Shown here: piece by piece, positions 10,688 through 22,000 of the stretch
Numbering within the stretch: the stretch's first letter is position 1
How the letters are laid out: each line of letters begins with the position of its first letter
Source: Nemertoderma westbladi
Taxonomy: Eukaryota; Xenacoelomorpha; Nemertodermatida; Nemertodermatidae
DNA: 64,000 nucleotides
Reading direction: 5' to 3'
NCBI GenBank assembly: GCA_032718475.1
Contig: JAUCBJ010008854.1
Location: 1-64,000 of the forward strand
Notes under the pieces: model-generated
What the model saw: only the letters and a program-made list of their open reading frames with translations
What the model was told of the DNA's origin: nothing
Database searches by the model: none
Made by a program: the position numbers and the translations under genes

Positions 10688-11745
10688 CTACAAGGGGAAT
10701 TCGCCCGGGGGAATCCTTCACCCGGGGGAATCCTTCGCCCGGGGGAATCCTTCGCCCGGGGGAATCCTTCGCCCGGGGGAATCCTTCGCCTGGGGGAATC
10801 CTTCGCCCGGGGGAATCCTTCGCCCAGGGGAATCCTGCGCCCGGGGGAATCCTTCGCCCGGGGGAATCCTTCACCCGGGGGAATCCTTCGCCCGGGGGAA
10901 TCCTTCGCCCGGGGGAATCCTTCGCCAGGGGGAATCCTTCGCCCGGGGGAATCCTTCGCCCGGGGGAATCCTTCGCCCGGGGGAATCCTTCGCCCGGGGG
11001 AATCCTTCGCCCGGGGGAATCCTTCGCCCGGGGGAATCCTTCGCCCGGAGGAATCCTTCGCCTGGGGGAATCCTTCGCCCGGGGGAATCCTTCGCCCGGG
11101 TGAATCCTTCGCCCGGAGGAATCCTTCGCCCGGAGGAATCCTTCGCCCGGAGGAATCCTTCGCCCGGAGGAATCCTTCGCCCGGAGGAATCCTTCGCCCG
11201 GAGGAATCCTTTGCCCGGGGGAATCCTTCGCCCGGGGGAATCCTGCACCCGGGGGAATCCTTCGCCCAGGGGAATCCTTCGCCCGGGGGAATCCTTCGCC
11301 TGGGGGAATCCTTCGCCCAGGGGAATCCTTCGCCCAGGGAATCCTTCGCCCGGGGGAATCCTTCGCCCAGGGGAATCCTTCGCCCGGGGGAATCCTTCGC
11401 CCAGAGGAATCCTTCGCCCGGGGGAATCCTTCGCCCGGGGGAATCCTTCGCCCGGGGGAATCCTTCGCCCGGGGGAATCCTTCGCCCGGGGGAATCCTTC
11501 GCCCGGGGGAATCCTTCGCCCGGGGGAATCCTTCGCCCGGGGGAATCCTTCGCTCGGGGAATCCTTCGCCCGGGTGAATCCTTCGCCCAGAGGAATCCTT
11601 CGCCCGGGGGAATCCTTCGCCCGGAGGAATCCTTCGCCCGGGGGAATCCTTCGCCCAGGGAATCCTTCGCCCAGGGAATCCTTCGCCCAGGGAATCCTTC
11701 GCCCGCAAGGCAATCTTCGCCCGCGAGCATCCTTCGCCCAATAAA
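10688..11745. repeat. 17-bp minisatellite (GGGGGAATCCTTCGCCC)n
   Basis: About 60 head-to-tail copies of a 17-base unit with point variants (GGAGG, CCAGG, CACCC) and a few units one base short. Because 17 is not a multiple of 3, and most units lack stop codons in any frame, long arginine/glycine/proline-rich frames run through it on both strands. These are artefacts of the repeat. The array starts about 160 bp after the broken NUDT19 copy. Confidence 0.95.
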
Positions 11746-11990
11746 ATTTGTGTTAGTGACCATTTTAGTAACATAGGCGGCTTTTTTTAAACCAAAACAA
11801 TAAACGATGGTGTTACTAATTGAGGGAAAGGAGCAGGTCACAGAGACGGTTTTTTTCTAACCAAAACAATAATTGTTTATTGGGCGAAGGTTGCTCGTGG
11901 GTGAAGGTTTCCGCCGGGCGATAGTTGCTCATTTTGAGGGCGAAGATTGGACGCGGGCGAAGCTTTCTCGTGGGCGAAGTTTGCTGCGTA
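11746..11990. repeat. Degenerate GGGCGAAG words and AACCAAAACAATAA repeats
   Basis: Two copies of the AACCAAAACAATAA repeat lie near 11790 and 11860. After them, 11880-11990 contains GGGCGAAG words at irregular spacing, which are the complement of the CTTCGCCC word of the neighbouring minisatellite. This looks like a degenerate inverted flank of that array. Confidence 0.5.
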
Positions 11991-12663
11991 ACAGTAAAAG
12001 TGTCCGAGTCTGTACTCCCACATATTCCCATAGGCGATATCGCCTTTGCTGAAGTGAAGGCTGCTGCAAAGAGCATTAAGACCAATCGTGCCAGTGGAGT
12101 AGATGGTGTTCCCCCCGAGGTCTTTTAAATTCCTGAGTGTTTAAAGCTCATCATAGTAGGCATGTACAGAACAACGAGAGTCCCGCAAGAAATGAAAACA
12201 AATAAGTTGGTGCCAGTTCCCAAGAAGGGCAACCTAACACTCTATGGTTCTTTTCGGGCAATCTCATTGATCTCGATTGCTGCAAAGCTATACAATAGAA
12301 TTCTATTAAATCGCATCAGGGATCCCATTGAAAGACTGCTACGTGGAAATCAGAATGGGTTCCGTAAAGGTTAGTGGGACCAAGGACAACTAAGGTTATG
12401 GAGGACCTGTCTGTTTAACTTTATTGACTTCTTCAAGGCCTTTGATTCAGTCACTCGCTCACGTATGTTCAGCATACTTTCATTATATGGGATTCCTGAT
12501 GAAATTATTGCAGCAATCAGATCAGTATACGATGGTTCGACAACATTTGTGTCTACTGTTGACGGTGACAGAGAACCATTAGAAGTGTTATGGGGAGTCC
12601 TCCAGGGAGACACAGTTGCACCATTCTCATTCATAATTGTGGTTGACTATGTTCTACGCATGG
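11990..12663 (+). pseudogene. Non-LTR retrotransposon reverse transcriptase, 5' part (copy A)
   Basis: Encodes fragments of reverse transcriptase: the NRASGVDGVPPEVF motif, LVPVPKKGNLTLYGSFRAIS, RNQNGFRKG-type sequence, then FFKAFDSV and GVLQGDTVAPF. A stop at 12126, frame changes and an internal deletion near 12375 show it is dead. Everything upstream (endonuclease) is missing. The copy is cut at 12663 by the 5' LTR of a BEL/Pao element and continues at 28391 after the 3' LTR. The exact clade (RTE, CR1 or Jockey-like) is not assigned. Confidence 0.85.
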
Positions 12664-13865
12664 TGTAAAAGCTTTTGCTGAATTGCCCGGTTATTTTTCC
12701 TTATTTTTCCCGTAAAATACTCTGTAGTTGGTTTAATAGGCGTAAGAGGCCGTATTATTGCTGTATCGGTGTTTTTAGAGGATCTAAGAGCTATTTCTTC
12801 CGTATGTGTACTGTGGAAGGCATAGTTGATGATTCTATGGCAATTCCGTGACGCAAAAGGGGATAGCTACTCTTGAACAGTAGTTACTATGACGACGGTT
12901 AACAGATGATATTCATACGTGTCGATTTTCTTTGTTCTACGGCATCTCTCAGTTCAGTCAACCAATCAGAGCGTTTTTACTGTTCTTGTATAGAAATTTC
13001 CTAGAAATCACGCAATGCTGTATGGGCAGTGTTGACATTCTGTCCTGAGCCAGGAGAGAGCGGCTTTGGAATATTTTGTGCTTTTCTGCTTTAGCCTAAC
13101 ACTAGTAGGCTTAATTATAAGGGCATATATCCGTTATCACACTTAATATCTCACTGGTTATCACTGGTTAACTGGCCCATACTGTGCAACTTAACTTAAC
13201 AGTACTGCTCTGCTGTCGGTTATTCATTATATTTGTTGATGAATTATTATATTTGGAATAACGAGAAATAACCCCGAAACCCAATATTATTGATATACCG
13301 AAGGTAAGAGAGAAAGGTTACATATAACGATTGCGACTTATGTTAAAGTGGTTTGAAGTGAATCTAATGTTATTTGATAGACCCTACATGAGTCGGTCTG
13401 TGTTCCTTTTATATGTGACTAAAATCAGTGAAGATCGGCAGATTAGTGTGCAGTATTGTGCAGCATTGTGTATGAGTGAGACTGATAACGAAGCATTTCC
13501 TAAAGAATGCGCCATATATGTGAATTGTAACTAAGCCATATCGTTGTGAGTAGTTTAAGTCATAACTCTGTTTATATAGATAGAGCGCCACGTCCTAAAG
13601 GAACTGTTAATATTCCCCGAAGGTGAATAATATTGTCAGAGATTATATAATGCTGTCAGTCGAATAATACATTAGGCTTACATAGCAATACGATTAAGCC
13701 CTCGAAGTCAATCTCCCGGGTATATCCAACGGGTGAATGATCGCGCACAGATTGGTTTCAACTAGTGTAGTGAATCAAATACTTGTTAGAGGCTAAAGCG
13801 ATTTATTATCTAGAAGACATCCTAATTTGGCGGGTTAAACTGCCAAAGGTCTGAAAGCGCGAACA
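12664..13865 (+). repeat. 5' LTR of BEL/Pao element
   Basis: 1202 bp, starting TGTAAAAGC and ending GCGCGAACA. It is nearly identical to the 3' LTR. The short frame inside it (13331-13534) is not convincing as a gene. Confidence 0.95.
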
Positions 13866-16036
13866 ATAACGGATATAGCTTCTGTATTGCAGTAGGCAAT
13901 AAAGCTGAAGTACCGGCAACCGGTACCCAGTAGGCCTGACTACCTAACCACCCGGACCGGTACCTACAGCAGTACAGGTACAGCAGTATTATTCGATTTT
14001 GATAATTATATACCGGTAGGCCTTAATAATTAATCAGGGACTGCAGCCTTGGTTTTTTATTGAGATTTTTACTTATTTCTGTCAAGTTTTATTTGTTTGT
14101 AGGCCAGTATTGAACAGAAGGCGTGTAAGCCTGATCAGATTGTACAGACAATTTGTAGGCTGAGCTGTTGTCTGATTGCTGTTAAGTCTGAACGGATTGC
14201 AGTGTGTGTAGATCACCTGTCCGATAAAGAACGGTTAGGAAGTAGGGGCAGCCAAAGCTGTAAGGTAAACCCCCAACTAAAGAATAAGTCGTACTACTGG
14301 GTTAGAACGCATACTACCTAATCATTTCGGAGTCTGCATGTCCTGTAGTTTATTTAGGCTTGAGAGTAGTCTGCCATCGTTTAGTCTGTACTTTGTTTGT
14401 GTAGTCTGTACAGGTAGCGTATAATATTTATTTAGATAATTTGTAGGCTGGATAGTTGTCTGGCTGTTATTAGGTCTGAAGGATTGCAGTGTGTGTAGAT
14501 CACCTGTCCGATAAAGAACGGTTAGGAAGTAGGGGCAGCCAAAGCTGTAAGGTAAACCCCCATCTAAAGAATAAGTCGTACTACTGGGTTAGAACACATA
14601 CTACCTAATCATTTCGGAGTCTGCATGTCCTGTAGTTTATTTAGGCTTGATAGTAGTCTGTCAGTATTTGGTCTGCATTTTGTTTGAGTAGTTTGTACGC
14701 GTAGCGTAATATTTATTATTCAGAGTTTATGCGATTATTCGCAACATTCATTCCCCAAGTTTGTTCCTACAATAATTGTGTTTGTTATACATACCGCTAT
14801 AGTTAAATTAACCCCGGTACTACACGGGCTGCTTGGCGTAGGTAAAGACTGGTGATTTTGTGCACCGGTCACTCCAGCAGATGCCGTGGTTCTTTTAGCT
14901 GTTCAAGTATATTTAACTACTGATTATCTGTTGTACAAGTACTCGTACCTAATTTAGGGTTTAGTGTACAGTGCTTTCCGAAAGTAATTAGTGTAGGCAT
15001 TATATTTGTGTTGTAAAGTGGTTGATAGGCACGTTCGATTAGCTCTATTAACTTCTAGGTAGGAACACTCCGTGATACATAACGTAGTACCTATAGCGAT
15101 ACGGCTATAGGTCGTCAGGCGGTGGTATTTTCCTATCTGGACAACGCAGTGTATTTACTACTACTTATTATTTTCAAATACCGTAGTACCCTGTCCGTTG
15201 TAATAACCAGATTTCTAACCCTTTGTTAGGCTGGTTTGTAGACTTCTTGTAAAATTACCCTGAAAATTCGTATTTTGTGTTTTTGTAAATTTTTGTGTTT
15301 ATTTAGAGATTGTAATCTCACCCGAATTGTACGTAATTTGTAGTATTAAGTAACTTAGGTAAATTAGAATTATTTGTTTTAGTGTCCTATAAGTAACACT
15401 TCACTGAAAGCGCACCGCTTTGTGTAGTGATTACTCCCCAGAAATAATAACATTTATTTCAAACATAGACAAAACCCATTAAAACGGGTATATATATATT
15501 ATAAATCAAATCTAACGATTTATAAATAGTAGGCCTACCATACAACCATTAGGTCTCAATATCAGTTGGATTACTGCTCAAATAATGGTAATAAAGTAAG
15601 TAAAGTAACCAAGTAACCCTAAAATTCAGAAATTCAATTATTTAAAATAATTGATATACCGGTATTTACGATAGGCCTATTATCTTTATTTCTATAAATT
15701 TAGGCTGAAATTATACCGGTACTTGTAATTAATTCTAGTCCAGAATTATATATACTACAAACTGTAAGCTGTATACCGGTATTCTCGATAGGCCTATTAT
15801 ATATTTATATATATTTGTGCTAAAATTATACCGGTATTCTGTGATAAACCTAGTCTGTAATAATACTTATATAGTTATATATGCTATAAGCATACCGGTA
15901 TCCTAATATATTATATATATCACGCTACACTGAGTAGCAGTATCGGTAATTAATTACTAGGCTAGCAGTTAATACTGAGTTACTAGACTTGCTCAGACTG
16001 TAATATAGCAGTAGGCATTCAACTGTACACATAAAC
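13866..16036 (+). other. Long repeat-containing leader of the BEL/Pao element
   Basis: A 2.2-kb untranslated leader. It contains a direct tandem duplication of about 287 bp (about 14150-14435 and 14437-14720, both with GATTGCAGTGTGTGTAGATC). There is also a weaker repeat of about 120 bp at 15650-15910 built around TACCGGTATT and GATAGGCCTATTAT. No coding frame is visible before the ATG at 16037. Confidence 0.7.
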
Positions 16037-19000
16037 ATGTCTGATACTAAGCAGAACCTGTCGGACAGTTTATTAGATGTAACTATCTGCGACTCAGATA
16101 GAGGCGTAGAACCGTCTAGTCGTAAGTTCAGTTCACCTCCCACTGTGAGGAAGGTCATCCCTCCTGTAGTAATAACAGAACCTAGGCTGGTCCAACATCG
16201 TAGGTCTATCATAGGCACTCGAGCTCAGGTCAAGCGGGACCAAGAAGCAGCAGAACAGCAACCACCCGCGAGCCAAGAACTTATTTCTCAGCGGCCCGAC
16301 AGCTCCAGTAGTGAAGATACTGTAGAACTGACACCCGAGCGCGGAGCAAGGATGACGGATGCGGTTTATTCGGATCCCCTTCTCATCCTTCCTGCAGCCG
16401 TACTCACTAGGCTATTGATCGCGGTGGAAGAACACCAGATCGATTGGGCGAGAAGTAAGCGCTCAACTAAAGATAGTTATGCGGGATACACAAGGGAAGA
16501 ACTGAAGTCCATGGTCGAGTCGCAATGGAACTTCCCCGGACCCGGACTCCCGTTTGATTTATCAGAAGCTGCCTGGGAAGACATACACCGGATGGGAGTA
16601 GCCAAGGAAACCATCGATCCAGCTGTGTGGAAGAGGTCCGCAGCCGGATACGCACAGGGATTCTTCAGCTCTATGGAGCGAGTAGAAAAACAACTGTTAC
16701 AACAACCTCAAGGACCTCAAGAGCAGGGACAACTGCTTTATCAAGTTAGAGAAAGAATTCTGCGAATCAGGCTAATATTATCGGCCTTTGAGGAGGCTTC
16801 TAAACGAAGGCAAGACACGTCGTTGCAAGTTGCCGTAAAGACTTGGTTTCAACGGGTGAGTCGCCAGGTTCAAGGAACAGCTCAGTGGAAAGCTCAGCTG
16901 GAGGAGCTCTCAACCCATGGAGAATCAACAGACGCTACTTTTTCCCAAGTGGAAAGTGAAGCGACGGCAGAGAAGCCGCATAAGAGGGATGCCATTGACA
17001 TCTATCTGTCAGACTATCAACGTTTTTTAGGTGATGAAGAGTTGAGGAGAAGGTTAGATGGACTTAGCCCTAATAGTGAAGGAACTCAGCGTGTGTTGGA
17101 TGCCATCGATGTGGAAATGAGGGCTGCGAACCAGGCTAAATTTGATGAACAACTCCGCATCACAAGAGTCCAAGAAGAACAAGTAAAGAAAAAACGTATA
17201 GAAGACAGAAAGGCAGCGGCAGTAGCAGCAGCAGTGGCATCTGCAGAAGTAGAAAGAAAAGAGGCAGCGGCAGCGGCAGAGGCAAAAGCGGCAGAAGCAG
17301 AAAGAAAGGCGGCAATGGCAGCGGCCAAAGCGGAAAGAAAGGCGGCAGAGGCAGTGGCAGAAGCAGAACGGAAAGCGGCTGAAGAAACCACCCAATTAGA
17401 ATTGGAAAATATTCAGGAGAATCAAGACTGCATAAATAAACAGTTAACAGCTAGTAATATGCAGATGATGAATCGATCTACTCCCAAAAGACAGGGATAT
17501 ACATCATCTGAGGAAGGCGATACCACCGATACTGAAGGCAAAGGAAATAGATCTCGTCTAAGCAGACGTAGAAGAACATCCCACCGTCATAAATTGCCTG
17601 ATTTGCCTCCAGCTGTTAGAAGGCAACTAAATAACACCAACTTAGGTAGTACAGAACCCGTAGACCAGGTGGTTAAAATAGAAAGACTCCCTACTATAGT
17701 AGATGAGCCTGAAATAATTAGGCCTGTTCTTGAAATCACCCCTTCGGTGATAGACACACCTGTGCTCCCTGAAGTTACCTCTAAATTCCCTCTGCACAGC
17801 ACTAAGCTACCTGTGCCCAGTAGAACAGCCCATGAGACAGTTCAGGTCCTGGACCCCGAGCGAAATATTCATGATTTGTCGCCCGTTGTCCCTCGTCCGC
17901 CCGCTACAACGTTGGCGACTCCCGCTTCTGCGGTCGAATGGGTGGACGAGAGACGGCGGGGGATGGATCTCCTGCTCGGGCAGATGCAGGAGACTGTTCA
18001 GCAATTCAAGGGCACAGTAAGGGAAAGTAGGCTAGAGTTGCAAGAAGTGCAGCAAAGTATCGCGCTAGAACGCGATAAATTAGTAAATACACAAAGGGGT
18101 ATACCACCACCCTTGGTAACAATGTGTCAACCTGTTAGGTCTGAAGTATCTCATGCGCAAGGTGTGGAGCCTACACGCATATATACTGCTAGCGAAGTAG
18201 AAACTCCTATAGTGAACCCTATTAAGGGTAATTATAGACCTGTTGATAATGACATTCCCTATAGACCTGATCATAATCCGAGAAATTTATATACCGATAA
18301 CTCGATATTAAATAACACGATGGCCCAAGAAAGTTTTACGCGTCAAATGGCTAGAACCGAAGCCCGGCAAGCGGTGAAGGTGGGAGAGATCGTCAAGTTC
18401 AATGGAGATGAGATGAAATGGTTACCTTTTAATGAATATTACAAAGATAACATACAGAACTCTGTACTATCTAATGGAGAGAAACTTAGATTCCTCATCG
18501 AGTGCTTGGAAGGATCTCCCAAGTTAATGGCGTTAAAGTTTATTGGACATCCAGACGGATTAAGACAAGTTTGGGATACACTAAACATCAGCTATGGTAA
18601 TAGGAATAACATAGCTGGGTATTTGTATGCAAAGTTGGTAGCGCCCCGAAAGTTTATTAGCAACGGGATTATAGAGTTTTCCGATGAAATTCAGGAGATC
18701 TGCAGACAATTAGATTGGCTAGGTAAGTCTCATGAGTATCAGAGTGCTATGGTTATTAGAGCAGTGGCCTCTACTTTACCGAAGGGTGGAGTAGGTACAC
18801 GCTGGGACAAGAAAGTGTTATACATGATGGAACAACAACAACGAGACCCTACCATGACTGATCTCATGACATTCTTGGATGGCGAAGTGAAATTACAGCT
18901 CATAAAGCAGTCCAGAGAGAAGACATCGGAAAACAAGGTAAGTGAGAAACCCGTCTCCAGAAGAAAGGTAACACCAGTGTGTTATACCGACGACGGCGAA

Positions 19001-22000
19001 AGCCAAGCTTCCCAAGAGGAGGACAGCGGGAAAGACACTGAAAGATCTTATTATGTCAATAAAACACCTAACGAACAGGGAAGTAAATTTAAGTCTCGAT
19101 CCAATGACAAGAGAGAACAGGTAAGAAAAACTCCTCCTACGTCTCCCAAGAGAATTCAGGTGAGAAAGCCCGAAGAAAGAACGAGAGTGCACCATGTTAC
19201 CCAAAATAAGGTAAGTAACATCAAACCGAAATGTGCGCTATGTGACGGGACCCACCGTTTGAATATGTGTGATGAATTCCTGAAGAAATCATTAACGGAG
19301 AGACGAGAAGTCATGTGGGATAAGCGGTTATGTTATAATTGCCTCAGACAAGGACACCAACGGCGAACCTGTTACTCAGACATAAGGTGTGCAAAGTGTG
19401 GTGCGAAACATCATATCTTGTTGCACGCTGAATTCGATCGAAATAGTCCGAATCAGGTAAGTGATTCCGAACTACATGTCCAATTCAGTGATGTGAACGA
19501 CACTGATCAATCTGAGATGGAAGGATTCTATACGGACGAGTTCTCCGACGAAAACAAATCCTGTTACATGATAAATACCGCAGTGTATCGAGCACTCACA
19601 TATGAAAAAGATACAGACAGCGACCTCACTCTAACTACTTCTGATCGACAACCATCTTGGAAAGAGCCATCTTCCAATGTAGGGATCCGAGAGTTTCCTG
19701 TGGTGCAAGTAAGGGTTCACGGACCTAAAAGGAGTTATGTAGTGAACGCCCTCCTTGACTCCGGTAGTACAGGAACATTCATCGACAAAGAGCTAGCCGA
19801 AGACATATTTGCTGGACAACCCAAGTTCCGAACTAAGCTAAACATGTCAGGCATTATGCAAGTTTGGAAATCTACAGTAACAGCTGATTATTATGTAGGC
19901 GCGTTGTCCACCCCACAGGACGAACTAGGAGAACATAGCATAAGGTCAGTGAAAATGGTGGCTATAAAGAACTTCGCTACTACTCAAGCAGACCTTTATA
20001 ATTGGGACGAGGATGAGAGCATCCAACATCTTAAGATACCTCGATTCCAGACTGATTATCCTGGAGTGCAAATACTCATCGGCCAAAACGCGCATGAGGC
20101 GCTGGAGACATTAGAGAAACGGCCTGCTCAACCACAGCCACTACAGACCTATGCGGTAAGAACTAGAGTAGGTTGGTACTTTACTGGCCCTTCCCGTAGA
20201 ACACTCAGAGAAAGACTACCGCAAGAGCTCGTCTGCCAGGTGAGTGAATGGGAAGATGATACTAGTGAGGGAGACGATTTAACTGAGGGAACTCCATACT
20301 CCTCAGATAACGACGACATTCACCAGCTTTTTGATGAGGAGAATACCATCGATCTCCTTAAGGAAAACGAGGCTTGGCAAAACCAAGTGAACTTATGTCA
20401 ACTTCTTTATCCATCTGAACGAGAAGCTTATAACGACGAGTTAAATGACGTCATTGAGCGTTGTAATGCCAAGACTCGAGATGAACATGCCGTACGATTC
20501 TTTACGCAAGAGGCGGTAGAGCCCAATTCCTACGATAAAGCCTTATCGGTGGAAGAGGAAAGGGCCAAGCAGATCCAAGAGACAACTACACGTTTCCTCA
20601 AAGATCAAGGTAGGTATGAAGTCGGTCTACCTTTCCGCAAGAGAGAACCGAAGTTCATCAATAACAGACCCTTGGCGGAAAAAAGAATCGCGCAACTCCA
20701 TCGACGCCTTACGGCCAATTCTTCAGCCAAAGAAATGTATCAAACACAGCTGAAGAAATTTATTAGTAAGGGATACGCGGAGAGAGTACCGGAAGAAACA
20801 CCTGTGACTGAAAGAACGTATTACTTAACTCACCATTACGTTCCTAAACCCGGTAAGCCACATGAAGTGAGAGTAGTGTTTGATGGCTCCGCTCTTTACA
20901 TGGGTCAATCCCTTAACTCTGAATTGTTACCCGGACCCAACTTACTTCAATCTTTGTTGGGAATTCTTTTAAGATTGAGACAATATTCGATTGCTTTCGC
21001 CTCCGATATAGAAGGCATGTTCTTACAAGTCAAGGTGTTAGATAGGGATCGAGATAGTCTACGATTTCTGTGGTGGCCCGAAGGAGACCTCAACCAGAAA
21101 CCGGTGGAGTACTGGATGACCATCCAGGCCTTTGGGATAATCTCAAGCCCTTCCAACGCCTGTTCGGTAGTGCGTACCACTGCAGAGGACAACCGAGAGG
21201 CCTTCTCTAAGGAAGTGATCGACAACATCAAGCGGGACATATACATGGATGATAATCTGAAGTCTCTCCCATCAGTTGAAGAAGCCATCGAGGTCGCTAA
21301 AGGAACGGTAGAGTGCTTAAAAAGAGGTGGGTTTCGATTAACGAAATTCACCAGCAACTCCCGTGAGTTTCTGGAGTCGATCCCTGCGGAAGATCGAGGG
21401 GCGAAAGATCTAGATTTGATCAAAGATGATCTGCCAGAAACCAAGACACTCGGCTTGAAATGGGACACAGAGCGAGATATCCTGTTTTTCCAGCTAAAAC
21501 AGCGAGATAATCCAGTTCGAACCAAACGGATTTGCTTAAGTATACTGAGCACTTATTTCGATCCATTGGGATTTATTAGCCCAGTTATATTGATTGCTCG
21601 TAGTTTGGTACAACAAATGTGGCTTGAAAACCACTCATGGGACGATCCACTTAAGGGAGAATTATTAAAGAAGTGGATGAAATGGGAAGATTCTCTGCCG
21701 GCTATCGAGGATTTTATAATTTCCCGTTCATATTTTGGTCATGTTCTCCCTACGTATTCCTATCAACTCCATGTGTTTGGAGACGCCAGCGATATGGGAA
21801 TAGGTATAGTAGCCTATCTAAGAGTGGAAACTCCGGATGGAATCAAAGTCGCCTTGGTTACTTCTAAGGCATTAATCAACAACAAGTTGAAAGTTCCTCG
21901 AGCGGAGTTAAAAGCGGCTCTATACGCTACAGCCATCGGCCGGAATGTAACAGAACAGATTGACTATCCATTAGAGAAAACTGTCTATTGGACCGACGCT

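Noticed and set aside
10638-11841. Long Arg/Gly/Pro-rich reading frames across the 17-bp minisatellite on both strands
   Set aside because: The unit is 17 bases and contains almost no stop in any frame, so open frames are inevitable; the peptide simply repeats with the DNA.
17054-17395. Cys/Phe/Arg-rich or Ala/Ser-rich minus-strand frames opposite the BEL/Pao Gag
   Set aside because: They are antisense shadows of the Ala/Lys/Glu-rich coiled coil.
20947-21552. 201-residue minus-strand frame within the BEL/Pao pol region
   Set aside because: Antisense to the conserved reverse transcriptase; no motif of its own.
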